Source of the DNA: Streptomyces sp. MNU76
Lineage (GTDB): Bacteria > Actinomycetota > Actinomycetes > Streptomycetales > Streptomycetaceae
Length of the DNA: 64,000 nucleotides
Reading direction: 5' to 3'
Assembly (NCBI RefSeq): GCF_020982545.1
Contig: NZ_JAJKLK010000014.1
Location: forward strand, 28,626-92,625
Positions 50,921-59,283 of the stretch are shown here, one piece after another. The translations under genes and the position numbers were made by a program. A model generated the notes under the pieces. The model searched no databases, was not told the origin of the DNA, and worked only from the letters and a program-made list of their open reading frames with translations. The number at the start of each line of letters is the position of its first letter. The stretch's first letter is position 1.

Positions 50921-51820
50921 ATGACCGATGTCGAGATCGAGATCACCGCGGAGCTGGTGCGCGATCTTCTCCAGGAGCAGTACCCGGACCTCGCGGGGCT
51001 GCCCCTCCGTGCGGTGGCGGGCGGCTGGGACAACCAAATGTGGCGCCTCGGGGACGAGTTGGCCGTGCGCATGCCGCGCACGCAACGTGCCCCGGATCTC
51101 CAGTGTGGGGAGCGTCGGTGGCTGCCCGTCCTGGCCCCGCGCCTGCCGCTCCCGGTGCCGAGACCCGTACGCACCGGCGAACCGTCCGCGCGCTTCCCTC
51201 ACCCCTGGACCGTCATGACCTGGGTCCCGGGCGAGCCGCTGGACCACAGCTCCATCAGCCGTGGGGACCACGCGGCCGACGAGTTGGCGCACTTCCTCAG
51301 GGCACTTCACGTGGAGGCGCCCGCCGATGCGCCGATCAGTACGGACCGCGGCGGTCACCCCGGCGAGTCCACCGGAGGCTTCGACCACTTCTTCCACGCC
51401 GTACCTCTGGGCGGCTCGGCCGATGAGGTCCGGGCCGTCTGGGACGACGCCGTCGCGGCCCCCGACTGGGAGGGTCCGCCGCTGTGGGTGCACGGAGACC
51501 TGCATCCCGCGAACGTCGTCGTCGCGGACGGGACGCTGGCGGGCGTCGTCGACTTCGGTGACATGTTCGCCGGCGATCCGGCATGGGACCTCGCGGCCGC
51601 CTGGGTCGTCCTTCCCGAAGGCGCCGCCGCTCGGTTCTTCGACGTGTACGCGCGTGCCGACGAGGCGACGATCCGCCGCGCCCGCGGACTCGCCGCCATG
51701 AAGTGCCTGTTCCTCATGCTCATGGGCCTGAACGGAGACCGGGGCCTTCCCGGCGGCAAGCCGACCTGGGGCCCCGCCGGCCGGGCGGCGCTCGGCCGGG
51801 TCACCTCCGGCCTGCGTTAG
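50921..51820 (+). CDS. APH-family phosphotransferase (aminoglycoside/choline kinase-like)
   Basis: A 299-residue kinase-fold protein. The Brenner motif HGDLHPANVVV supplies the catalytic Asp, and DFGDMFAGDPAWDLA supplies the metal-binding Asp. The nucleotide-binding N-lobe is at LRAVAGGWDNQMWRLGDELA (VRMPRT lysine region changed to Arg/Thr). The target could be an aminoglycoside-like compound or a metabolite. ATG 50921 begins MTDVEIEITAEL; an in-frame ATG at 50897 with GGAG close by is possible. It runs from the same palindrome as the GntR gene and converges with a 4-bp overlap on the MerR gene. Confidence 0.88.
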   Translation: MTDVEIEITAELVRDLLQEQYPDLAGLPLRAVAGGWDNQMWRLGDELAVRMPRTQRAPDLQCGERRWLPVLAPRLPLPVPRPVRTGEPSARFPHPWTVMTWVPGEPLDHSSISRGDHAADELAHFLRALHVEAPADAPISTDRGGHPGESTGGFDHFFHAVPLGGSADEVRAVWDDAVAAPDWEGPPLWVHGDLHPANVVVADGTLAGVVDFGDMFAGDPAWDLAAAWVVLPEGAAARFFDVYARADEATIRRARGLAAMKCLFLMLMGLNGDRGLPGGKPTWGPAGRAALGRVTSGLR

Positions 51821-53418
51821 ACCGCCGACGGAATGCCGCTCCCCGGGATCCGGCGGCCGAGGAAGGCGGCCACCTGGTCGAGGGCCGGGGCGTGCTCGGG
51901 TGCGGGCCGCACCGGGGCGATGGAGCCGCCTGCCGTGCGGGGCAGGGCGCCGTAGATCTCCCGGACGACCGGAAGGGCGGCACGCGCGACGTCGGGCTCC
52001 AGGTCACGGTCGAGGCCGAGCGCGGTCGCGAGGTCCCAGCCGTGGACGAGCAGTTCGACGAGGAGTTGCTCGACCACGCGACGGCCGGGAGCGGGACCGA
52101 AGGAGCGGTCCAGCACGCCCGGTCGCAGGCACGCCTCGCGGGCCCCGGCGGCGGCGGTCTCGAAGGCCGCGATGTGGTCGTCGCCGAGATGGTCCTCGGT
52201 GTGGCCGACGGTGGGGGGCGTGCCCTGGGCCAGGCCGCCCCAGATGATGTTCTCCCACACGAGGTGTCCGAGCAGGTCCCGCACGGTCCATGCCTCGCAG
52301 GGGGTCGGCCGGTCGAACCGCTCCGGTGTCGCCGCCCGTACGAGTGCGTGCACGGTGTCCTGGACACGCGTGAAAGCGTTCAGGACACCGCCAGGCCAAG
52401 GATCGGTGTCGTCCGTGTAGAGGGCTTCGAGTACGGCGGCCCGGGCATCGGGCGCGGGGTTGGCGCGCAGCGCGGTGACGAGCCACCGGCCCTCCTCCGC
52501 GATGCCGGCGGGCGCGGGTCGGCCGCCCAGGACACACAGCAGTTGCCAGAAACGCTCGACGGCCGGTTCGGCCGCGGCGGTGAGCTGCTCGCACAGCAGC
52601 GCGCGGGCCGCGGTGCCGTCGGAGTGCACGGTGGGATCGGTGTTCGCGCGGCTGGGCAGCCAGGCGGCGACGACGTCGGCGACGACCTGGTCCGCGGCCG
52701 GCGAGTCCGCCGCGGTGCCGGCCCGCATCGCCTCGCGGACGTGCTCGGTCCAGGTGTCGGTGAGGGCGCCCATCTCCTCCGCGACGGAGGCGTCCCGCAC
52801 TCCCCGCTTCTGACGGGCGGCGTACTCGGCCATGCGCCGCACGGCGGGACGCAGGTCCCCGTCGGCGATGAGTTCGCCCAGTTCGAGCCAGGCTTCCACC
52901 TGCTCGTCGGTGGGATCCTCCGGAATGTCGGAACCGGCCGCGAGGAGACCCTCGCGGAAGTGCGGCACCTCGAGATCGCCGAGGGTGTCGGTGAGGAAGT
53001 CGTGGACCAGCGCGCGGCGTTCGTCGGGGGACAGGTGGGCGGTGCGCGTCATCAGAGCGAGTCCTTCGTGGGTCGTACGTCGGGTGACGGTGCGCAGGAC
53101 GGCCTGGTGGGTCCGCAGACGGCGGATCTGCGCCTCCAGTGCCTCGACGTGTGCGGCGGCCACCTCCGTGAGCCCGCCCTCCCGGTCCAGGGCGGCCCGG
53201 ATGTCCCCGAGCCCCATCCCCAAGTCCCGCAGTGTGCGGGCCAGGTGCAGCCTGGCCACGCCGGCGGCGTCATAGCGGCGGTAGCCGCCGCCGGTCCGGC
53301 CGACCGGTGTCACGACGCCCACGTCCGACCAGTGCCGCACCACTTTCACGGGCAGACCGACCTGCCGTGCCACGGCCCCGATGCTCCACGTGGGCCGCGA
53401 GGCGTCGTCCCTGTGCAT
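51817..53418 (-). CDS. MerR regulator fused to DinB/TIGR03086-like domain
   Basis: A 533-residue fusion. Residues 1-about 110 are a MerR DNA-binding domain (WSIGAVARQVGLPVKVVRHW, GGYRRYDAAGVARLHL) and coiled coil. Residues about 120-320 form an all-helical region (LSPDERRALVHDFLTDTLGD). Residues about 330-533 resemble the metal-dependent DinB/maleylpyruvate-isomerase-like TIGR03086 family (FDRPTPCEAWTVRDLLGHLV, LLVELLVHGWDLATALG), with the His ligands of that fold. The ATG at 53416-53418 lies just below a 12-bp-arm operator-promoter, suggesting a leaderless, self-regulated message. Thiol-dependent or small-ligand sensing by the enzyme-like domain is plausible. Confidence 0.9.
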   Translation of the reverse strand: MHRDDASRPTWSIGAVARQVGLPVKVVRHWSDVGVVTPVGRTGGGYRRYDAAGVARLHLARTLRDLGMGLGDIRAALDREGGLTEVAAAHVEALEAQIRRLRTHQAVLRTVTRRTTHEGLALMTRTAHLSPDERRALVHDFLTDTLGDLEVPHFREGLLAAGSDIPEDPTDEQVEAWLELGELIADGDLRPAVRRMAEYAARQKRGVRDASVAEEMGALTDTWTEHVREAMRAGTAADSPAADQVVADVVAAWLPSRANTDPTVHSDGTAARALLCEQLTAAAEPAVERFWQLLCVLGGRPAPAGIAEEGRWLVTALRANPAPDARAAVLEALYTDDTDPWPGGVLNAFTRVQDTVHALVRAATPERFDRPTPCEAWTVRDLLGHLVWENIIWGGLAQGTPPTVGHTEDHLGDDHIAAFETAAAGAREACLRPGVLDRSFGPAPGRRVVEQLLVELLVHGWDLATALGLDRDLEPDVARAALPVVREIYGALPRTAGGSIAPVRPAPEHAPALDQVAAFLGRRIPGSGIPSAV

Positions 53419-53428
53419 GCGCTCCACT

Positions 53429-53457
53429 CTTGACTCTCCCTCCGTGGGAGAGTCAAG
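53429..53457 (-). promoter_or_regulatory. MerR-type operator-promoter, 12-bp arms
   Basis: The arms CTTGACTCTCCC / GGGAGAGTCAAG are perfect with a 5-bp centre. Read on the - strand, TTGACT (53456-53451) and AAGAGT (53431-53426) form -35 and -10 hexamers 19 bp apart. This is the overlong spacing MerR proteins correct by twisting DNA. The ATG begins 8 bases after the -10, so transcription would start at or next to it. Confidence 0.8.
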
Positions 53458-53478
53458 CACCCCGCCGGGCGGGCCCGG

Positions 53479-54483
53479 CTAACCCAGGGTCTGATACACC
53501 CGAGCTGTCACAGGCGGGTGTTCGGGGGATTCCGGGCAACGGTAGATCTGCAGTTGCTCGTCACTGAGGTCGATCGTGGTCGGATCGCCCACCGGCGGAT
53601 AGCACGGCCGGTCATCGGCATCGGCGTCCTCGATCGGACGCCAGCCGCCTCTGTTGTGCCCGTTCCACTCGCTGAGACCTACGGTGAGCAGGGGTTCGGC
53701 CACCGCCCCGCACCCGCAGCGTTCCGGACTGCCACCGTCGTGCTCGTCCGAGTGGACTGCCCCCCAGCCGCCCGTCTTCCATCCTGGAGCCACCGCGAAC
53801 TCGGTGTAGTCGTGCCCGGTTTCCTCCTGCCAGGCGCGCACCCGTGCGCGTACGTCAGCGGGGAGCTGGGCGAATGCCGGATACTCGGTCACCTCTTCCG
53901 GATGCAGGACACAAGGCGCGGGCCAGTAGTCCTCCATTTCGATCACGGCCGGTTCCGGCGGGGGCGACAGAACCGCGGTGACCTGGTCGGCGCGGCGCCA
54001 GCGCACATGGACGCCCGGAATGTCGTCGTCGTGATCCATGAACGGGCACCACAGGATCTGGAGCAGATCCGCCCCGTCGGGGCCGTCCAGACCGGGGACG
54101 TCCCGCGCGTAGAGCTGGGCGATCGGCAGCAGGGGCACCGGATCCGTATGGGGACCGTCGACCTTCTTCGGTTTGTTCCGGTCGAAGATCGCTTGCTCCT
54201 CGGGCGTGCGGGGCACGTCCTCAGGACGGGACGACCAGGTGACCGTGACGTGATGGGCGCCGCGGACCGCCTCCAGCTCCACCACCTCGTACACCTCGTG
54301 CGACCGTGTGCACGTCGGCCACGGCTCCTCCCGAGGCCACAGCAACGGACCGCCCACCGAACTGTCCTCGATCGTCGGCGAACCCGCACGCGGATGCAGC
54401 CGAGTGACGTTCCGGGACAGGGTGGCCAAGTCGGGAAAGAGCGTGGCCACATCCAAGGGGCGCGGCGGCGTCGTACGTGTCAT
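53479..54483 (-). CDS. DUF1963-like protein, 334 aa
   Basis: A soluble protein starting MTRTTPPRPLDVATLFPDLA. The stretch SSVGGPLLWPREEPWPTCTR and the later VPLLPIAQLYARDVPGL and LLQILWCPFMDHD are typical of DUF1963 (YwqG-like) proteins. Near the C-terminus GGSPERCGCGAVAEPLLTVG and VYQTLG resemble the closing strands of that fold. No enzyme activity is known. TTTCTCCTCTT on the + strand just above the start is an AAGAGGAGAAA ribosome site, which supports ATG 54481-54483. Confidence 0.8.
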   Translation of the reverse strand: MTRTTPPRPLDVATLFPDLATLSRNVTRLHPRAGSPTIEDSSVGGPLLWPREEPWPTCTRSHEVYEVVELEAVRGAHHVTVTWSSRPEDVPRTPEEQAIFDRNKPKKVDGPHTDPVPLLPIAQLYARDVPGLDGPDGADLLQILWCPFMDHDDDIPGVHVRWRRADQVTAVLSPPPEPAVIEMEDYWPAPCVLHPEEVTEYPAFAQLPADVRARVRAWQEETGHDYTEFAVAPGWKTGGWGAVHSDEHDGGSPERCGCGAVAEPLLTVGLSEWNGHNRGGWRPIEDADADDRPCYPPVGDPTTIDLSDEQLQIYRCPESPEHPPVTARVYQTLG

Positions 54484-54599
54484 GACTTTCTCCTCTTCCG
54501 GATCCTGGAGTCATGGAAGCATCCGGCACTGACACGCCCCGCAGAAATGGGCTTCAAGTCGGCTTCTCCCAGGCCGAGTTGTTGCAGGATCCCGATGCC

Positions 54600-55989
54600 A
54601 TGTCGCCGTCGATCACATGGTCGGACACGTCCGGTCGCCGTCTGCTGGGTGTCCTGCTCGTCCTGCTGGTGCAACTCCTCGCGGTCGGTCCCGGTGCGGC
54701 GGACGCCGACGCGGCGGCCGGGGCGCGGGCGAGCGTGGCCGCGACGCCGGACCGCGCCCGCTACGACGTGTCCCTGCGCTCCGACAACGACGGCAGTCAC
54801 TGGAGGGGGCGGCAGCGGGTGTCGTTCCGGAACACCGCCCGCCAGCCGCTGCGGGAGGTGTACCTCCGCCTGTGGGGCAACGGCGAGGACCAGTGCGGGA
54901 CGCCCGGAACGCCGCCGCCCGTCACCGTGTCGAACGTCGTCGGCGGCACGCCGGGCCGGCCCACCGTCCGGTGCACGGCCCTGCACATCGCCCTCCCCAG
55001 GCCCCTCGGGCACGGGGAGCGCACCTCGGTGGCCTTCGACGTCTCCCTCACCGTGCCCGACCGCAACGCCCGCTTCGGCCGCGACGGCGCACACCGCTTC
55101 CTCGGCAACGCCCTCCCGGTGCTCGCCGTACGCGACGCGCGGGGGTGGCACCGCGACCCGTACGTGGCACTCGGCGAGAGCTTCTACGCCCTGGCGAGCG
55201 ACTTCCGGGTCCGGCTCGACCACCCCACGGCCCTGAAGGTGCCCGCGACCGGCCGCACCCGGGCCCTCCCCGGCGGCAGCGGCCGTACGGTCACGCTGAG
55301 CGTCGCGCACCGGGTGCGGGACTTCGCGTGGGCGGCGGGCCCGTTCCGCACGGCGACGGAGACCACGCCCGGGGGCGTGCGCGTGAAGTCGTACTGGGCG
55401 AGCGACACCCCGGCCGAGGGAGTACGCCTCAACCGCGTGGACGCCGTCGCCGCGATCGACCGCTTCGGAGGGGAGCTCGGCCGCTACTCGTACGGTTGTG
55501 ATGACCAGCGGTTTCGGCGGCGGCATGGAGTACCCGGGCCTGGTCCTGGTCGGCACCACCGAGGAGGGCGGCGCCGTCGTCCACGAGGTGGCGCACCAGT
55601 GGTGGTACGGCATCGTCGGCAACGACGAGTACACCTCACCGTGGCTGGACGAGAGCTTCGCCCAATACGCCAACGCCCGCTTCTACGGGTGGGAGACCCG
55701 CGACTGCTGGTCGGAGGTCTCCTGGCCGAGCGACACCGCCGCGCTGACCGACTCCATCGCGTACTGGTCCGAGCACCGTGGTGAGTACCACCTCATCTAC
55801 TTCGCCGGATCCTGCGCCCTGGCAGACCTGGAACGCACGCTCGGCGCCGACACCATGGCCCGGCTCCTCAAGCGGTACGCCGAGGACCACTGGTACGGCG
55901 TCTCCACCACGGCCGCGTTCAAGAAGGCGGCCCAGGAGGCGACGGACGAGGACCTGGGCCCGTTCTGGGAGAGCCACCGCATCCGGTGA
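54600..55989 (+). pseudogene. M1 family metallopeptidase, frameshifted by a deletion
   Basis: From ATG 54600 a signal peptide (RRLLGVLLVLLVQLLAVGPG) leads into the N-terminal M1 domain (YDVSLRSDNDGSHWRGRQRV, LREVYLRLWGNG). At GRYSYG (about 55495) the frame is lost. In the next frame the protein resumes VVMTSGFGGGMEYPG, then the zinc motif HEVAHQWWYG and glutamate in WLDESFAQYANA, and ends at 55989. Homologues read SYGEVDVV at the break, so about 11 bp (or 2 mod 3) are missing. Total length 1390 bp fits a -11 event. Neither half alone is active: the second has the zinc site but no export signal. Confidence 0.82.
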
Positions 55990-56017
55990 CGATGCCTCAC
56001 ACAGCGGGAGCCCGCGC

Positions 56018-56223
56018 CACGTCACCACGGCCACCGGCCGCGTCATCGACTACGACCACCTGGTCCTCGGCACCGGCTCCCGCCCCCTCGTCCCACCCGT
56101 CCCCGAAGCCGACGTCACCGGCTGCTTCGCCTGGCGGACGGCGTGGCCGCACTGCTGGCCGAAGGGCTCACGGCTCCCGGTATCGGCACGACCGTGACGA
56201 CGGTGACGGGTAGTGCCGTGTGA
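56018..56223 (+). pseudogene. fragment of an FAD/NAD(P)H reductase (NirB-like)
   Basis: The frame reads HVTTATGRVIDYDHLVLGTG, then SRPLVPPVPEADVTGCFAWR. This is the second-strand region of pyridine nucleotide-disulfide reductases such as nitrite reductase NirB (DYDxLVLATGS, GCFxYRT). It then shifts by one frame into DGVAALLAEGLTAPGIGTTV and stops at 56223. Nothing of the N-terminal FAD motif or of the rest of the protein remains. It follows the M1 pseudogene directly. Confidence 0.5.
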
Positions 56224-56352
56224 CGGACCACGCGGACGCCGGACATGGCGTCAACTCACCGGGCGCGGTGGCGATTCCTCCGGATGGCAGTTGACAGAGC
56301 GGCGCGGGGAATCGCCTCCACCGAGTCGGCCGTCGGTAGCCTGATCGTCGTG

Positions 56353-56886
56353 ATGGTGGGCACTGAGGAATCCCGGCTCGTCGTGCTGCGCGGCAACAGC
56401 GCCTCGGGGAAGTCGTCCGTGGCGGAGGGCCTGCGGGAGCGGTTCGGTCGTGGCCTGGCGCTGGTCGGCCAGGACAACCTCCGCCGCACGGTTCTCCGCG
56501 AACACGACCGGCCGGGCGCGGCGAACATCGGCCTGATCGACCTGACGGCACGTTACGCCCTCGACGCGGGCTTCCATGTCGTCGTCGAAGGCATCCTGTA
56601 CGCCGACCGTTACGGCGACATGCTCGCCCGCCTCCGGGCCGACCATCGGGGGCCGACCCACAACTACTACCTGGACGTCCCGTTCGACGAGACCCTCGCC
56701 CGGCACGCCACCAAACCGATCGCCGAGGTCGTCGAGGAGGCCCGGTTGCGGGAGTGGTACCGGCCCCGGGACCTGTTGCCCGGCGGGATCGAGACGGTCA
56801 TCGGCGCCGACAGCGCCCTGGGGCAGAGCGTCGACCGCATCATGACCGACACGGGCCTGGCCCACCTGCACCCGGCGGACCGCTGA
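56353..56886 (+). CDS. P-loop kinase-like ATPase (AAA/uridine-kinase-like)
   Basis: A 177-residue protein with Walker A VVLRGNSASGKSSVAEGL near the N-terminus, GQDNLRRTVL and VVVEGILYADRYGD (Walker B-like), and PFDETLARHATKP with RLREWYRPRDLLP as lid. This matches a family of small Streptomyces kinases of unknown substrate. TAGCCT ends 7 bases before a GTG at 56350, and ATG 56353 is next in frame, so a leaderless transcript is likely. Open frame upstream lacks coding character. Confidence 0.82.
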   Translation: MVGTEESRLVVLRGNSASGKSSVAEGLRERFGRGLALVGQDNLRRTVLREHDRPGAANIGLIDLTARYALDAGFHVVVEGILYADRYGDMLARLRADHRGPTHNYYLDVPFDETLARHATKPIAEVVEEARLREWYRPRDLLPGGIETVIGADSALGQSVDRIMTDTGLAHLHPADR

Positions 56887-56927
56887 CCGGGACCCGGTCG
56901 CGGCAGCCTGGTCGCTAACCTGTGCGA

Positions 56928-57455
56928 GTGACGCACACCGATGACCGCGGTTTTCCCGCCGCGCTCGCCGCCGCCATGGCCGCTCCGTTCGATTACGCGG
57001 GCGGCGACGGGGTTGACTTCGAACCTTTCGAGGCGTTCCTGTCCGCCGAGGAGACCGCCGACTGGTTGCGGGCATGGACGGGAAACGACCAACTGGACGG
57101 CGATGCCTTCCGCGTCTTCGGCCAGGACGGCTCGGGCGGGTGCGCGGCGTTCTGGCTGATCCGGCCGGGTCGGCCCCTGGCGGACCAACCCGTCGTCTTC
57201 CTCGGCTCTGAGGGGGAGACCGGAGTCGTGGCACGTGACCTGGGCGACTTCCTGTGGCTGCTGGCGGACGGGGTCGGCCCCTGGGAGGCGGCCACATCGT
57301 ACGAACCGGACTGGACCCCGACTCCGGATCACGGACTGACGGCTGTCGCCGAACGCTTCGCTCCGGACCGCCGTCGATCGGCCGCAGCCGTGATCGAGTT
57401 GGCCACCCAGGAGTTCCCCGACTTCGACGACATCGTCATGGCCCTCTGCCGCTGA
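56928..57455 (+). CDS. SMI1/KNR4 (SUKH)-like protein, 175 aa
   Basis: Starting VTHTDDRGFPAALAAAMAAP, it contains the SUKH-type pattern PVVFLGSEGETGVVARDLGDFLWLLADGVGP (separately: VVFLGSEG and DLGDFLWLL) and ends DFDDIVMALCR. SUKH proteins often serve as immunity proteins to toxins, but no toxin gene is adjacent. GTG 56928 is chosen; TAACCT lies ten bases upstream, again hinting at a leaderless start. GTG 56922 is an alternative. Confidence 0.72.
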   Translation: MTHTDDRGFPAALAAAMAAPFDYAGGDGVDFEPFEAFLSAEETADWLRAWTGNDQLDGDAFRVFGQDGSGGCAAFWLIRPGRPLADQPVVFLGSEGETGVVARDLGDFLWLLADGVGPWEAATSYEPDWTPTPDHGLTAVAERFAPDRRRSAAAVIELATQEFPDFDDIVMALCR

Positions 57456-57613
57456 GAGGACGCTGGGAGGAAGCCGCATCGATCGCGGGGGCAGCCGCAC
57501 GTCGGGGGCGCGCCGTGCGGCGACGTGGTCGTGGCTCGTTCGTACCCGAGCCGTTGCTCCGGCCGGGCGCATGCGGGGCGCGGTGCGGCACCCGGGCGGG
57601 GAGGTCGGCGTCA

Positions 57614-57887
57614 TGACACCCTCCGTGACAAGGCGGCTCGCGGGCGTCCTGCTTCTCTGGCTCGCCGTCGTCCCCGGGTGCTCGCGGCGTCCCCGGCCGG
57701 CGGGGTTCGGGGCTCGGGCGGGTCGGTCCCGACCGTCGACGATCCACTGCCGGCATTCGAGCAGCACTCGCCGGGCCGTGCCAGTGCCGATGCAGGCGTC
57801 GGTATCGGTATCGGTTTGCGCATCGGTGAGGTGCGTCAGCGCATCGGCCCGCAGCCCCGAACGGGACACGGCCGGGTCGGCAGCTAG
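57614..57887 (+). pseudogene. possible lipoprotein gene remnant ending at the MITE
   Basis: GGAGG at 57599-57603 precedes ATG 57614, which encodes a good lipoprotein signal, MTPSVTRRLAGVLLLWLAVV followed by PGCSRRP. Coding bias in that frame fades after about 35 codons. One frame over, GGSVPTVDDPLPAFEQHSPG continues to a TAG that is part of the CTAG at the MITE border. It could be a frameshifted lipoprotein cut by the element; the opposite strand is also partly open, so the evidence is weak. Confidence 0.25.
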
Positions 57888-58226
57888 GGGGTGTTTCGAA
57901 AGTCCCGCACAGCACCCACGGCGCCCGGCACGCACTCTCGCCGCACCGGCCGAAACCCCAAGTACGTCCAGTACGAGGGCTTTCGTCCGGCACGCCGAGA
58001 GCACGCACCGGACACCGCGGGCACCGCACAGGACTTTCGAAACACCCCCTAGCAGGCGCAGGGCCGAGCGCACATGGGCGTCCAGCCGGGCGGCCGCGGC
58101 AGGGGCCGCCGTCGGACGGAAGGGTTCGTCGAGGGCGACGGTGGATCGGTATGCGGCCAGGGGCAGCGTGGGGGACCGGGTCTCCGTCCCGGTGGCGGCA
58201 TCTGATCCGACGCGGATCGGCATCAT
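57720..58226 (-). pseudogene. unknown ORF interrupted in frame by the MITE
   Basis: On the - strand ATG 58226 starts MMPIRVGSDAATGTETRSPT, then LALDEPFRPTAAP-like sequence and RLDAHVRSALRLL with good third-position GC, up to the MITE. Beyond the element the same frame resumes LAADPAVSRSGLRADALTHL, TGTARRVLLECRQWIVDGRD. Removing the element plus one CTAG joins them without a frame change. I do not recognise the family. No strong ribosome site is visible and the 3' end of the frame drifts into noncoding-looking sequence, so the gene may already be decayed. Confidence 0.35.
57888..58048. mobile_element. 161-bp MITE with 18-bp terminal inverted repeats and CTAG duplication
   Basis: The ends are GGGGTGTTTCGAAAGTCC and its exact complement, flanked on both sides by CTAG (57884-57887 and 58049-58052), a likely 4-bp target duplication. 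The interior is also a long imperfect palindrome: CGGCACGCACTCTCGCCG on the left pairs with CGGTGCGTGCTCTCGGCG (right, complement) mostly by transitions. It encodes no transposase and must be moved in trans by an IS element with similar ends, probably an IS5-like family (from memory, those prefer CTAG). Insertion adds 165 bp, a multiple of 3. Confidence 0.85.
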
Positions 58227-58376
58227 CGAAAGCTTCGGGTGGTGCGGGGGGCGAGGTTCGCCGATGGCGGTCTCGCGCGTCGGCGCGCGAGGTCGGCCAC
58301 CGGCGGGTGACTCACACTTCTTCGAGTGTGCTGACGCCGCTGACGTGTGTTCGAAGGCGGGCGGTGTGCGGCCCGG

Positions 58377-59138
58377 TCAGAACAGGCCGTTGCCGTGCGG
58401 CAGTTCGGCAGGCACGGGGGCGATGACGTCCCAGTGCTCGACGATCCTGCCGTCCGCGACACGGAAGAGGTCGTAGTACGCGACGGGCACACCGAACTCG
58501 CCCTCGGACTGGGTCAGGACGAACTCGCCCTCGGCGACGATCCGGTGGACCTTCCTGTAGACGAGGTTCTTGCCCTGCTCGGCCCACTTGGCCGCTGCCG
58601 CCCCGAAACCGTCGAGGCCGTCGGCGGCGTCGGTGTTGTGCTGGTGGTAGGTCTCGGTGGAGATGTAGTCGGTGAGCACCGAGTAGTCGGCGCCGACGAG
58701 GACCTTCTCGGCGAACTCGGCCACCAGGGCGCGGTTGGCGTCGGTCCTGTCGGTCTCGGTGACCGCTGTGGGGCCGTCGGTCTGGGAGCGGCCGGGGACG
58801 GTGTCCAGGACCAGCGGGGTCAGGGCGTCCCAGTGCTCGGCCGGCTTGCCGTCGGCGTCGATCCGGAAGATGTCGAACCCGACGAGGGGCTTCGGACCGA
58901 AGCCGTGGTAGGTGCCGTGCAGGGCGACGAGGTCACCGTCGGCGATACCTCGGGCGCCCGCGTAGCGGAAGTCCTCGCCCAGGCCGGTGACCAGCCCGCG
59001 CAGGGCTTCGGGGCCGTCGGCGGCGAGCGCGCTGTGCTGCTTGCAGCCCACGGCCACCCAGCGGTCCACGGGCGCGGGGTCCTTGTCCCCGAAGAGTTCG
59101 GTGGCGGCCTGAAGGACGGTGCTCTTCGCGTTGCTCAT
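58377..59138 (-). CDS. tandem SnoaL/NTF2-like domain protein
   Basis: A 253-residue protein made of two NTF2-fold SnoaL-like domains. The first contains QHSALAADGPEALRGLV and FDIFRIDADGKPAEHWDALT; the second contains YHQHNTDAADGLDGFGAAAA and YDLFRVADGRIVEHWDVIAP. The repeated D(I/L)FRxxxGxxxEHWD shows the duplication. Members act as small-molecule isomerases, cyclases or hydrolases without cofactor. GCAAGGAAGC lies upstream of the ATG at 59136-59138. It reads toward the MITE and shares its strand with the NmrA-like gene upstream. Confidence 0.88.
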   Translation of the reverse strand: MSNAKSTVLQAATELFGDKDPAPVDRWVAVGCKQHSALAADGPEALRGLVTGLGEDFRYAGARGIADGDLVALHGTYHGFGPKPLVGFDIFRIDADGKPAEHWDALTPLVLDTVPGRSQTDGPTAVTETDRTDANRALVAEFAEKVLVGADYSVLTDYISTETYHQHNTDAADGLDGFGAAAAKWAEQGKNLVYRKVHRIVAEGEFVLTQSEGEFGVPVAYYDLFRVADGRIVEHWDVIAPVPAELPHGNGLF

Positions 59139-59283
59139 GACCGGCTTCCTTGCTCGGGGACCTGGCCGGGACGGTTCGAAGGCCCGGCGGACATGTGTTC
59201 AAACTATGCCGACGGCATGAGATTGCCCCGCAGTGATGGCGACCAAAGATGTTCAAAAAGCGACACGCTGGTCTCTGTGTGCG

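Noticed and set aside
56928..57455. SUKH immunity gene of a contact-dependent or polymorphic toxin system
   Set aside because: No toxin, Rhs or secretion gene is within reach, so only the family resemblance is reported.
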